Assembly: GCA_963971575.1 (NCBI GenBank) | Contig: OZ020618.1 | Span: forward strand, 46,142,509-46,206,508 | Origin: Liopterus haemorrhoidalis | Lineage: Eukaryota; Arthropoda; Insecta; Coleoptera; Dytiscidae | Length of the DNA: 64,000 nt | Direction: 5' to 3' | Part shown: piece after piece, positions 11,532 to 22,661 of the stretch | Layout of the letters: every line of letters starts with the position of its first letter | Position numbering within the stretch: position 1 is the first letter of the stretch | Position numbers and translations under genes: made by a program | The notes under the pieces: generated by a model | Database searches by the model: none | What the model saw: only the letters and a program-made list of their open reading frames with translations | What the model was told of the DNA's origin: nothing

Positions 11532-12144
11532 AGATGTAGGATGAATTTTAATAAAATTACATTTAAATAACAATTTGATAAATTATCATTTATTGTCCTT
11601 ATTTTTATTTATTGTGCGTCTATAAAATACAGGTGGGTAGGTATATAGTGCATGTGGAGAACTATTCCAGGAAAGACGGTAAATATTTTGCGGCCTTATT
11701 ACTGTTTTCGAAATTAAAATTGGCCTTCCATGGTAAAAAGGTTCCCCACCCCTGTCCTATGTCATTTTGGAGTGTGAACATTTGCTACTAAAATTGAGTC
11801 ACCAGACCACCAACCTTTTGTTTACACAAGTGCTTTTCTGTAACTGAATTAAAATAGAACTCGATAAGTTGTTTTTCGAAGTCGATGTGTACTTCTACAC
11901 TAATTTTATTTTTAAAAAATTGGAGCCGAAGCTCATCGACTGCTTGTGAAAACTTATGGTGAATGTGCTCCATCGTAAACAGTATGTAGAGATTGGTTAC
12001 GACGATTCAAAAGTGATGATTGTGACGTTCGCGACAATCAATGGCCAGATCAATTGAAAACTTTCGAAGATGCAAGCTCTATCGGAAGAATAACTTGCTC
12101 AAACACTCAAAAAATTGGCGTAACAGTTCGATAAATCCTATTTA

Positions 12145-13192
12145 ACAAATAGGAAACAGATAGTATGTCACAAAACCTCATTCAGTGAACCCTTAATTAT
12201 TGAGGAAGGTGTACTACAAGGTTCGATCTTAGGACCCCTCTTTTTCATAATATATGTAAACGATCTGCCGGACAACGTAACATCTTTCCCTGTTATATTT
12301 GCGGACGATACAACATTAGGAACTAGTGACAACGATCCAGAAAGTTTGAAACAAAAAACATCAAATTCTTATTCCGAAGCAGCAGTATGGTTTGGAGCTA
12401 ATAAATTAACGCTTAATCAGAACAAAACAAAAACTATCACCTTTACATCAAATAGACAACGTGGAAGTAATGAGACAGGCACTTTCCTAGGACTGCACCT
12501 TGATACCAGATTGACATGGAGTCTTCATGTAGACAAAATCGGTTTGAAACTCAACAGCGCAATATTTGCTATTAGAAGAATCAAGACTGTTGCAAATAAA
12601 CAAATCGCCCTACAAACCTATTTTTGTTTATTTCACTCCATCATGTCATATGGCTTACTACTATGGGGTGGTACGCCACAAGCAGAAAGGGTATTTAAAT
12701 TACAAAAAAAAGGCTGTCAGAGCTATTGTAGCTTCTTCAAGAACTAGCCACTGTAAACCTATTTTCAAGAAGCTCAAGATTCTTACTTTTTATGACCAAT
12801 TTGTATTAATTCAAGCTCTGGAAATTAAGAAAATGTGTTCAACCCTAAGTACTAGAGAACAATCTCATAACCACAACATTCGGTCTAAGAAAAATCTTAC
12901 AGTTCCTAAAGTCAGATTACAGCCCTCATCAAGACAGAACATAGGAATCCGCATCTATAATCATCTCCCAGAAGGTCTCAGACAAGAAAGAACCTCTATA
13001 TTTAAGAAGAAGTTTAAAAATATTCTACTTGAAAAGACATACTATTCACTGCAAGAATTCTTCAATGACAAAATTGTATACACTATTTAATTTATATTAT
13101 ATGTAATACTTTTCAATTTTTTTCTGTGTACTAATTACACTCTGTCGACATAACTTGTACCTTTTTGAAGTTTAATAAAGATTATTATTATT
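12145..13192 (+). mobile_element. Jockey-like LINE fragment nested in the mariner
   Basis: 5'-truncated LINE whose 3' end is AATAAAG followed by a short (ATT)n tail at about 13175-13192, directly before mariner C-terminal sequence. The same 3' end closes the related LINE at 41729-43790, defining one family. The coding content is described at 12147-13090. Confidence 0.8.
12147..13090 (+). pseudogene. Reverse transcriptase, Jockey-like LINE (frameshifted)
   Basis: The frame reads EEGVLQGSILGPLFFIIYVN, the RT motif around block 4, then PVIFADDTTLGTSDND with the catalytic FADD box. The RT thumb follows, then SIMSYGLLLWGGTPQAE. Near 12705 a run of eight A bases moves the protein into another frame (KKKAVRAIVASSRTSHCKPI ... 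HNHNIRSKKN ... IYNHLPEGLRQERTS), which stays open to 13090. The palm domain start and endonuclease are missing through 5' truncation. Apart from the A-run frameshift the frame is clean, suggesting a fairly recent insertion. Confidence 0.82.
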
Positions 13193-13564
13193 ATTAAATC
13201 AATCATTTTACGGCGTTAACAAGCCATGAGAAAGATTTTTCTCCATGACAATGCTTAGCCTCATATTGCTATAACCGTGAAACAAACACTGATGGAGCTC
13301 GAATGGGAGGTTTTTCCACACTCAGCGTATTCTCAGGACCTGACACGACGCGATTACTATATGTTCCGGTCGATGCAACACGCTTTGGAAGACACACATT
13401 TCCATAACTACGGAGAAATCGAAAATTATGTAGCTGAATGGATTGACTCAAGAGACAGACCATTCTTTCATCTCGGAATTCAACTTTTTCCAGAAAAGTG
13501 AGAAAATTAATTCACACATAAGAAAACAGTGACTTTCAGTACAACCTCCTAATAAATAAATTTA

Positions 13565-14160
13565 TATTTTAATGTGGATTACTGAGAAGGAAAATATGTA
13601 TGTCTGATGATCCTCCGCAACTTTTAAATTGTCTAAGAGCATATTAATGATCATGGGTACTCAAAATATTTGTAATCATGTTCAAGATTTTATTTCTTGA
13701 CATCCTGTATGTGCAAGTATATACACTGTTATGAACCGTTTATTTTATCTTCAGCAATGGAATTTCTAACATTTTATCTTTCTTTTTGCAAGCATATTTT
13801 TATATTTGCAGAAATTCTTGTATTAAAAATTTTATTTGTTTTGTGATAAAAATATCTTATAAAAAAGTAGGAAAATTTTTGAGTAGTATGAAGTTATGAC
13901 ACTACATAAACATATATCATAACATATATTGCATATAAAGATCTAACACACAATATAAACATTTTAAGTAAGCGGGATTTTTTTTTGTGGTTTTTTCTAT
14001 TTTAGATTGTGTCACTGATGTATGCGATATAAGTAATCAGTTCATAATGATTCTTCATTTAAGTAAACTATGTTAAGGTGGTAGTCACGAAATACAAGTA
14101 AACATGTGTAAATAAAATAAAATTAATAAAAAATAAAATAATTCTAATAATTTTAATTCT
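13565..14160. other. Unassigned AT-rich stretch
   Basis: No supported gene, repeat or terminus. Confidence 0.6.
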
Positions 14161-14165
14161 AAAAT

Positions 14166-15275
14166 AGGGGAAAGTAGGCAAAGTCGTACCCCCTAATTTA
14201 TTTTGCCTGTAAAACTAATATGAATGCAACAACAACAAAAATATAAATGCAGAAATTTCATTTCATATATTATCTACCATAATATTACAACAAATAATGA
14301 TATTTCAATATCTATTGCTGTTAAAATTGCAAAATAAAAAAACACTGCAAAAGTACGATTTACCCAACTGGGTCGGTAAATTGTACCATAGGGTTGGTTA
14401 AATGTACCTGTCAATAAAAAACAAGAAAATAATCGCATATTTTTAATTTTTTAACTAATTATTAGAAAAATATACAAATTGTTTTCAAAAATGAGTATAC
14501 AGTTCATTTTAATTTAATATAAAAAAATATTTATTGTAAATATTGTAAAAATCACAGATAGGTAATTGTATACATAAAAACAATAACTTTAAAATTTAAC
14601 CAGATTCATCCATATTGAATATTTTGGTACCATCTAACTTATGTTCGTCGATAATATGTTCTAAAATGTCAAAAAACCATTAACATTTTTTCTGTTAAAG
14701 TCTTTGGCCCGAGCAATAGATTGAGTCCGGTCGCCGTAGTGACAACGTTGGGTGTCTCTTCATAAAGGCGTAATACCACGCTTTGCCTGCAAGACCTTTA
14801 TTTTTGTGGAAATTATGTATAATAGAATTTCGATCTGCAATTTCGAATGCCAGTGTTTGCCACAATTGCATCCATAATTGTCCATAATTGTCAATCCATA
14901 GAGCAAACTTTCAAATTTTAAAATATGCATCACTAGTTCTGCTTCAATTATAGAAGGCAATGCTGTAGATCTGCCAAAAAATTTTGTGGCATTAAAGGCA
15001 CGTTAATTTTTAAATTCATTGTACCTTTTAAAGTTTAGCTTCGGAATGCCAAATTTACGGCATACCTCGTTAAGGCCAGCCCCATTTTTATAAGCATCTA
15101 TTGCTTCTTGCATTGCTTCTTCGGTCCAGGACAGATATTTTCTTTTTTGTTCCATTCTAAAAAAAAGTGAGTTACTCATTAAAGGTTATAGGTACATTTA
15201 AATTCGGTTGGGTAAATCGTACCGGTACAAAATAGCAAACTGTAAAGGTACAATTTACCCAACACGTACTAGATT
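14166..15275 (-). mobile_element. Pogo-like element with iterated subterminal motifs
   Basis: Encloses a minus-strand pogo/Tigger-type transposase N-terminus. Both flanks carry repeated, partly inverted copies of a GTACGATTTACCCAAC-like motif: 14353-14368, 14375-14387 (inverted), 14392-14408 (inverted), 15207-15222 (inverted) and 15247-15262, with weaker forms at 14190 and 15191. True ends and a TA duplication could not be fixed; the given limits enclose the repeats. The DDE core is absent. Confidence 0.6.
14690..15155 (-). pseudogene. Pogo/CENP-B-type transposase N-terminus
   Basis: From the ATG at 15155 the minus strand reads MEQKRKYLSWTEEAM, EAIDAYKNGAGLNEVCRKFG and IPKLNFKRY. This is a psq/CENP-B N helix-turn-helix (A-x-x-x-x-x-x-G-x-x-x-x-x-x-x-x-F-x-I-P). 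After a stop the sequence resumes at about 14900 with QTLAFEIADRNSIIHNFHK, GLAGKAWYYAFMKRHPTLSL and RRPDSI, the second CENP-B-type DNA-binding domain of pogo/Tigger and jerky proteins. Several frame changes and stops separate the pieces, and no DDE domain follows. This is a fossil of a DNA-binding half only. Confidence 0.72.
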
Positions 15276-15361
15276 TTTAAAATATCTATTAAAATAACCT
15301 CAATCTTTTCACTGAAAAACATTTTTACAGTCATTAGATTTAAAAACTAATCGAAATTGAG

Positions 15362-16651
15362 TAGGCGAGGCAATGAAGCACAAAAATCAGGCCAACTTCC
15401 GATTTTTTGGCGCAGTAAGATGGATTTACATGCGGTTTGGTGCATTCAACTCGTTAGAGCCTCAGGAAATTTTGTGAACCAACGCGATCAATGCAAAATG
15501 AAAAACTGCATTTGTGCATAAGAAAAATCCATTGGAAAAGTACATTTTCCAGAGTTGCAAAATCAAAAATTTATAACTCGGTATAAATTCACTAAAATAA
15601 GTCAGATATTGATACGCGGGGGTTTCTGGGGTCGCTGAACACGAATATCGGGACGAGAGAAGTGTCCGAGGTACCTGTTGCCCAGGGTGGACACTACGTA
15701 CATCGTCTCCTAGAGTTTTATGCAAATTTGATACAAAAGCAGTTGAATCACGTTACTCGGGGGTTTTTGGGGTCGCTGAGCTCGAATATCTCAATAGCGA
15801 ATGTCTCCGAAGTTCGTAGTGCCAAGGATCTGGTACCCAGGACTACCAACCTTGTATACTGAAACTCATTTTTTTTAAACGTAGGCGCCTTTTTATAATT
15901 CAGTTGGTAGCATTGATCCTATGTTTAAGCGACTTCAGGTATTATAACATCAGGTATTATACATTACTCCGAAAAACCTCGAATAACGTATTTCAACCAC
16001 ATTTGTAACAAATTCGCATAAAACTCTAGGAGACGAGGGTAAGTACCGCTCACTCTGAGCACCAGGTACCTCGGAGACATTTGCTATTGCGATATTCGGA
16101 TTTAGCGACCCCAAAAACCCCCGAGTAACGTGTTTCAACTACTTTTGTATCGAATTCGCATAAAATTCCTGAAGATGAGGGTAAGTACCGCTCACCCTGA
16201 GCACCAGGTACCTCGGAGATGTTCGCTATTGCGATATTCGGATTCAGCGACCCCAAAAACCCCCGAATTAACGTGATTCAACTGCTTTTGTATCAAATTT
16301 GCATAAAACTCTAGGAGACGATGTACGTAGTGTCCACCCTGGGCACCAGGTACCTTGGACACTTCTCTCGTCCCGATATTCGTGTTCAGCGACCCCAAAA
16401 ACCCCCGAGTATCAAAATTTGACTTATTTTAGTGAATTTATACCGAGTTATAAATTTTTGATTTTGCAACTCTGGAAAATGCACTTTTCCAATGCATTTT
16501 TCTTATGCACAAATGCAGTTTTTCATTTTGCATTGATCACGTTGGTTCACAAAATTTCCTGAGGCTCTAACGAATCGAATGCACCAAACCGCATGTAAAT
16601 CCATCTTACTGCGCCAAAAATCGGAAGTTCACTGCTTCGTTTCCTCGCCTA
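15362..16651. mobile_element. Foldback-like element with inverted 142-bp tandem repeats
   Basis: A 1290-bp palindromic structure. The left arm (15362 to about 15840) and right arm (about 15966 to 16651) are inverted copies. They start with TAGGCGAGG and share a long outer segment including TTGGCGCAGTAAGATGG and TTTATAACTCGGTATAAATT. The inner part of each arm is a 142-bp tandem repeat: in the right arm ACCAGGTACC recurs at 16061, 16203 and 16345, and in the left arm the equivalent point recurs at 15666 and 15808. The arms differ in repeat number. No transposase is present and no target duplication is obvious. The layout matches Foldback/Galileo-like elements known in flies, but no sequence identity is claimed. 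Confidence 0.82.
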
Positions 16652-17470
16652 GAGATATTGATAAGAAAAACAAATTAAAAGCATTACGAATTGAGTTAAA
16701 TGCTTAAGAAAGGATATAAATACTTACATCAAGCTTTAGCAGGTAAACTTTATTGTCCAGTATCTCACCATACAAAGTTCGACCTACGGTGACATTGCTA
16801 CTGTCAGCGTATTATTCATGCAGCTTCTTAATTCAACACACAGATGACTGAAATGTCTAGATTTGGCTATAAAGGGGGTGATACGATTTACCGAGTGGTA
16901 CGCAATAGCCAACTTTCCCCTATTATTCATGAGACATTTTGTAAGAAATATTCATTCGGCAACAACAATTACACGCAACCACAAATTCGTCTCTTGCAAT
17001 TCCTCTTCAACACATTGGAAGAAAATAGAAAGAAATAGACTGTGATGGTAGCTAATAGTTAATAATAAAGGATTTTAATTAACTGTCAAATTTTTAAGAC
17101 CCCATTTTTGCAATGTGAAGAAATTTATAGCTGTTAAAATGTGTAAGATAATTTAAAATTAAGTTTATCTGCCAAATAAATTTTGTTTAACGTGATATTT
17201 TATCTAAAACTAATTATCCAACATTTTGGAACATGGTTAAAACAGGAAACATTTAAAAATGTAACGAATTACTTTTTCCGGTCCACAAAAATAACATCAT
17301 ATCAATGACAGCTCAGTAAAAATGAATTACTGCCGTCAGTAACTGTTTTTGCGAGTAATTTTAAGGATTGAACTGCAGGTGATGATTTTGAAGATGACAT
17401 ATGTCATGTATTTAACAGAAATTAATTTGTACCCTCCGGCATTCTTTGAAACCTGGTCATTGAAAAAATT
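16652..17470. other. Unassigned AT-rich stretch
   Basis: Overlapping short frames at 16844-17045 have no recognisable motif. Nothing else supported. Confidence 0.55.
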
Positions 17471-17473
17471 AAA

Positions 17474-17530
17474 ATGTTCCCAACCTGTGGTCCGCGTACG
17501 ACTTGTGACGTATTTTCAAGTGGTCCGATG
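17474..17530 (+). mobile_element. Possible hAT terminus fragment
   Basis: GTTCCCAACCTGTGGTCCGC is typical of the start of hAT MITEs just inside the CAG terminus. The terminal CAG and partner end are missing, so the call is tentative. Confidence 0.3.
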
Positions 17531-17800
17531 GTATTATCGATTTGGTATTGAGGATTTTGATTTTGCTATGATCATCCCTTTGTAATAATTAATATTCAGC
17601 AGTCATCCTTTGCTGTGGCGGATTGACAACGAATAGGGTCCTAGTTGGTAAAACTATATGGGCCCTTCCACGCAGGCATATTTCGCTCCCCCTCCCCTCT
17701 CCAGACTTTTTATCTTCTATTGAGTATGCGTATTTTTAATGATTTTATTTATGTATTTATTGTTTAATTTATTGTTTTTAATATGTAATGTAGTCATTTA

Positions 17801-17865
17801 GATGGGCTGCGCTAGGTGCAAATAGCCTTCGTTGCTGTGTGCCAATAATGTTAACTAACCCAACT
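17801..17865 (+). repeat. Short interspersed 3'-end repeat, copy 1
   Basis: GGGCTG...GCAAAT...TTCGTTGCTGTGTGCCAATA followed by ATGTTAACTAAC. Close relatives occur at 49498-49559 and, more diverged, at 21970-22015. The terminal TTAACTAAC resembles the short repetitive tails of RTE-like LINEs and their SINEs, but no coding part is attached. Confidence 0.5.
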
Positions 17866-18164
17866 AAACAATTTGCAAAAATCTCATCACAATAAAATTT
17901 AAATTAAAAAATCCCAGCGTTTTTTTGTGCTTGTGCTTCGTATCTAAGTCTTCATTAAATTAATAAGAAATGTATTGATAAATAGCTTATTTTTTTGCAA
18001 TTTCAAAAACGTATTTCTTATTATTTGATTTATAAATATTTCACTACTAAAATGATTTATTTTTGTTTAATACCGTAAAAACCAAATACTGAACTAATTC
18101 AAACAATATGTTGAATATAATAATAGGCGCTCTTTACACATATGAACTCGATTCGAATTTTTTT

Positions 18165-18365
18165 TCAAAGTATCTTTTTTTCATACTTATATGTAACGTT
18201 TCCATAGTCATGATAAATAGTATCTCTGTTAGAAAATATTAGGCCTAATTAGGATTAACTAACTAGGATTAATTTAAGTTATTTCTACTTTGCTGCTAGA
18301 ATATATTTTATACAAGTACTTGTGATGGCGGTCGGTCCTGGGGTGGCCACAGCTGATTTTTTTAC
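18165..18365 (+). repeat. GTCY family 2, right-half fragment
   Basis: Matches 38285-38445 by eye: CTTATATG(T/C)AACGTTTCCAT, GTCATGATAAATA, ATCTCTGTTAGAAAATATT, then TTGTGATGG(C/A)GGTCGG and GTGGCCACAGCTGATTTTTT. It ends at the same base as the copy at 38445, supporting a real element end here. The GTCY core is absent. Confidence 0.65.
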
Positions 18366-19112
18366 TATATTTTATATTTCAAAAGAAGACATATACCACT
18401 TCAGCCATAACTACAAAAAATCCATAACATTACTACCCATAATTTAGCCATTAATTAATATGTCTTGTATACGAGCTTTGATTCATTCCAGGTATCTTGT
18501 TCACTAACACTGCTTGATCTGCTAGCAACCGATCTCTTCATCTACTGCAATGTTTCTGCTGGTGGATGAATGTTCAATCCATATTTTTACTTTTATATCC
18601 TCTTTTAAGCCCATCAAGTGTCACGTGTCTTGATGAGAAATATTTAGCTCACTTAATTTGAATTATGATGGTCTATAAAGCTTGTTTAGCTGTGGAGAGG
18701 TTTAAGAGAATTCCAGAGCTGCAGGTGACCATTGTGAAGATGGTTGGGTGGGCCCGCGCCCACCTGGGATGTTTTGACTGTTTCTGTAACTTCTTAATGG
18801 AGCAGAAAAAAACCACAATCACTTGCAATTACCGCTAGAATGATTTGTATGCATTATATTAATACCAGTTAATTTTATCTAGATTTTTCTCAAACTAGTG
18901 GTTAGCAATTACAACTGATTTTGAGCACAAAACTGTGTAGTTAGTTGACATTTTTAACGTACAGCATCAAAGGCTATTTGCGCTTACACAGTCCAATAAA
19001 TATCACATCTGAACAATCTGAACAATCTTTAATATGAAAAGAAAACTTAATAACTAGTAAGTTTTTAAATTTTTTGATTTAATCTTTGATTGCCCCTCCA
19101 GTTTTTTAGGAC
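18366..19112. other. Unassigned stretch
   Basis: AT-rich with a GC-richer patch at 18715-18775. No gene or element recognised. Confidence 0.55.
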
Positions 19113-19114
19113 TA

Positions 19115-19942
19115 TGGTCTATTTCAAAGTAGAAAAATGTGTGTAAGAAGATAGGAGCTGTTTGTCCTTGCTTCGGATTGGTTTAAATCGTCATCCCTAT
19201 TACACTGTAAAAATATTGTTTTTAGTCCAAGCTGACAGATGTTCAGTGTCGTACATTGGAAATATATATTATTTATATTATTTAATTTTTCTCATATATT
19301 TTGTTATTATTTACATATTTAGACTTTTATTTATATTCTTGGCGTAAATTTTATGGAGAAAATTCTCCATGTAATTTGTTTTTACGCAGTTATATATTTT
19401 TTAGGTTATCTGACATATAAATATTTTTTGACACTTGACATTTAACAGATCAAGAGAGAGGACTAATGTGAGGCCAAAAGACAGCCCAGCTGATTGTGCC
19501 CAAAGAAGAAGTTATTGTTATAATTTTTAGACCTTCATATATACATATATTTTTAATTTTTATTTACAATAATTATTTAAATAAGAAACTTTAGCTCTGA
19601 AGATATATTGTTTGTTTTATTGCTTTGTTTAAACTCTTTTAGCCAAATCTCTCTTTTTATATATAGTACATAATTTTTAAAATTAATATTTTTTTAACTT
19701 TTTCAAATTTCCCATTAAACTGAATTTATGTCGCATAAATAACGTGAGTGTATTATCTGCCTTGTTTATTTCAATATCTTATTAACCTTTTTTATATTAA
19801 AAAAAATCACTTGCTAACCCAGTTGCTACGCCCATGCCCTAGTTGTAACTTATTTTAAATTCCCCGCTATACTGTATTTGATCAGCGTAAATCGTACTCG
19901 GTTCGCAGCGCTATCTACTTTTTTCTACTTTGAAATAGACCA
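19115..19942. mobile_element. TA-flanked DNA element without transposase
   Basis: 828 bp bounded by TA on each side, with inverted termini TGGTCTATTTCAAAGTAGAA matching over about 23 bp. No transposase frame is visible; the interior is AT-rich with a GC-richer part near the right end. The TA duplication and TIR fit a non-autonomous Tc1/mariner-superfamily element. Confidence 0.8.
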
Positions 19943-20309
19943 TAGAGTTGCTACTAATATCAAGATTATTTGGTATTACCAGTTTATTGATTAAAAATTA
20001 TTTTAATATTAAATTTATCAAAAAATTGCCACTATTTTCGTTGTTTTAAATTTAACAAGTTTATATTATCAGTAACATAATTATGTAATCAATATTATTA
20101 TAGTTATTAACTTATTGTTATCAAAATTTTGTAGTTTTAGTAAAAATGTAAAATTGTTATGCTTTCAACAAGTCAGTAACACCTAAAAAACTGTATGAAA
20201 AATATTATATCGTACATATATAATTAGCAAGTCTATGTATGTCGTCTGGGTAACATTATGACGTCAATTTTTCCTAAGGTTTTCGTGATTGGCTAACTGG
20301 GGACACCCT

Positions 20310-21765
20310 GTCTCTTGATTAATAGGTATTTTGCAGATTTATTTTCTAAGAATCTACGAACATAATTACATATAGAAATGTGTAGGATTTCGTAGGCATA
20401 AACAAGAAACTCTAGACACTGCTATATTCTTTGACCGATATGAACAATATTTTGCAGATTTATTCTCTAAGAATCTACGAATACAGAAATGTTTAGGGTT
20501 TCGTAGGCATAAACAAGAAACTCTAGACACTGATATATCCTTTGACCGATATGAACAATATTTTGCAGATTTATTCTCTAAGAATCTATGAATACAGAAA
20601 TGTTTAGGGTTTCGTAGGCTTAAACAAGAAACTCTAGACACTGATATATCCTTTGACCGATATGAACAATATTTTGCAGCTTTATTCTCTAAGAATCTAC
20701 GAATATAATTACATACAGGAATGTCTAGTCGTAGTCGTAGGCAAAAACAAGAAACTCTAGACACTCCTATATCCTATAATCCAGGGGTTCTTAAACTTAT
20801 GTTGTCCGAGGACCATTTTTTTTGCGGACCCCTTCCCAACCCTAGGCATTTTACGTCGTTCTTGAGACTTAATTTCTGGCTGAATAATCCCAAAATGTAT
20901 CGCTGATTATTTTTATAAATGGTATTGCGCATTTATAGAGATGAACATTTTTATTAGCATATAGAATAAAATAACATAAAATGAATAAAAATAGTAGTAA
21001 AAATAATTAAAAAAGTTAAATATTATAATACGTTAAACTCATACAAACATTTCTTGGTCAAATATTGGTCAAAGTAGTTCTTATTATAATAAGTTTTCAG
21101 TAAATAATTTGCAGTTGAATAAAAATAATTAAATTTTTACTAATTATTGTTTAGTTGTGTTAATAACTAGTTAGATAACAACAAATACAAAAAGTCTTGA
21201 CCATGTAGGATTTTTATTGAATTAGTTATTTGAATAAAAGCGAAAAGTTGGGGAATGTAAAGTTAATGCCAAAATTGTTTTGCAGACCCCCGTTAATGGG
21301 TCCGCGAACCCTCAAGGGTCCGCGGACCCCAATTTAAGAACCGTTGCTATAATCGATATGAACAATATTTTGCAGATTTATTCTCTAAGAATCTACGAAT
21401 ATAATTACATACAGAAATGTCTACGATTTAACAAGAAACTCTAGACACTTCTATATCCATTGACCGATGTGAAAAATATTTTGCAGATTTATTTTCTAAG
21501 AATATACAAATATAATTATTTAGAGAAATTACTAGGGTTTCATAGGCATAAACAAGAAACTCTAGACACTGCTATATCCTTTTACCGATATGAACAATAT
21601 TTTGCAGATTTACTTTCTAAGAACCTACAATATATAATAATTTACAGAAATTTCTAGGGTTTCTTAGGCATAAACAAGAAACTCTAGACACTGCTATATC
21701 CTTACAATATTTTGCAGATTTATTTTCTGAGAATCAGACATACATACATAAATAGCAAGTGTCTG
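20310..21765. repeat. Tandem array of about 111/121-bp units, split by a hAT MITE
   Basis: TTTGCAG recurs at 20330, 20451, 20562, 20673, 21369, 21480, 21601 and 21711. After removing the MITE and one target copy the spacings are 121, 111, 111, 123, 111, 121 and 110 bp. Two unit types differ by an insertion of about 10 bp (TAATTACATA-like). Each unit carries AACAAGAAACTCTAGACACT and ATGAACAATATTTTGCAGAT. A 132-codon minus frame through the 111-bp units (20366-20764) repeats a 37-residue block; it is open because 111 is a multiple of three and is probably not a gene. Outside the array AGCAAGTCTATGTATG (about 20226) and AGCAAGTGTCTGTATG (about 21757) form similar direct flanks. Confidence 0.88.
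20782..21346. mobile_element. hAT MITE inserted in the tandem array
   Basis: 565 bp with termini CAGGGGTTCTTAAAC and, reversed, CAACGGTTCTTAAATTGG, and identical 8-bp target duplications CTATAATC (20774-20781 and 21347-21354). The ends are rich in GCGGACCCC, the rest is AT-rich. No transposase. It interrupts one unit of the surrounding array. Confidence 0.92.
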
Positions 21766-21769
21766 TATG

Positions 21770-22655
21770 TAGATTATTATAAGTGTAAAGTTATTAAAAA
21801 TAAACAGCATCTTCGTTTTTGTCTAGTTTCAATCTGAGCTCTTTGGGCCCGATGCTCTAGAAGGCCCTCAGACGTTCTGCTGAATTAGAGCTACATAGTT
21901 AAATTTTAAATTAAAAGAAAATAAAAACTGACTGATTTTTGCCTGTATAATAACATATTTATGATGTAGATTTGGGCCCCAATCGCAAATGGCCATCGTT
22001 GCTGTACACCATATTTTTATTTTAACCAAGGGCCCAACTGTCGTATGAACGAATCTTCGTAAAACGGGGTATAACAGCATACTTACAAATTATGATGTGA
22101 AAATAACATGATTCTAACCGAATTTATTTATTGAAATTATAATTCCTAAATGTGAATTCAAATGTACAACCCTTTCCATTTTGTGCACGCGTTTACGAAA
22201 TCTAAACTCTCATGTTCTATTTCAAAAATTTAACACGAAAGCAATTCATGCATACGGTATATTAATCTTTATATTTATAATACATAATATATATCTACGA
22301 TTAATAGCACTCAAAACGATCTAGGAATATTTTACTATCAATCAAATCATGTTGGTACATGTTTTTTTATTCGTATACGACCGTTTGACATGGAAGTGGG
22401 TTTTATTTATAATATTTGCTATTCTATTTCTGTAGAAATGACATGGGTTTTAGTTGATTTAATGGACTTAAGCTTAACTTGTTTGAGAAAGGGAAATATT
22501 TAACTTTGATTTTGCTTATTCAAGTGTGTAATTTCTTTAATACAATGTCTCAATGTGCTACGTTTTATTCCACTTTTACATGCGATGCAAAATGTAGAAG
22601 TAGCAATTTATAAAACTAGGTTCTCAAAAACTGACTGCTTATAAAATTAGACTAT
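21770..22655. other. Mostly unassigned stretch
   Basis: Contains GGGCCC-bearing patches at 21845-21870 and 21970-22040, the latter a diverged copy of the short repeat at 17801. The rest is AT-rich and unassigned. Confidence 0.5.
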
Positions 22656-22661
22656 GTAAGG

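Larger units (their letters stand above)
10114..11754 (+). mobile_element. hAT transposon with perfect 8-bp TSD
   Basis: 1641 bp, bounded by the 15-bp inverted repeat CAGGGGTGGGGAACC on both sides and by identical 8-bp target duplications TCCTATGT (10106-10113 and 11755-11762). Subterminal GCGGCC(TT) sequences appear near both ends. It contains a degenerate transposase C-terminus and a nested LINE (about 10862-11530). Without the LINE the element would be near 970 bp, a deletion derivative. Confidence 0.95.
11890..13560 (+). mobile_element. Mariner remnant split by a LINE
   Basis: The left part (to about 12140) encodes the mariner N-terminus: AEAHRLLVKTYGECAPS, a stop, then CRDWLRRFKSDDCDVRDNQW and KTFEDASSIG. 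The right part (from about 13195) encodes the C-terminus: KIFLHDNA, a stop, WEVFPHSAYSQDL, then RRDYYMFRSMQHALED. Both pieces run in the same direction and are separated by the LINE at 12145-13192. The stretch carrying the first catalytic Asp is missing, so the element had lost its core or the insertion removed it. Terminal repeats were not identified with certainty. Confidence 0.72.

Noticed and set aside
15462..16562. Several 60-90-codon frames in the foldback element
   Set aside because: They mirror one another because the DNA is palindromic and tandemly repeated. No known domain and no consistent start.
16844..17045. Overlapping small frames as a conserved gene
   Set aside because: Two overlapping frames of 60-64 codons with no recognisable motif or codon bias.
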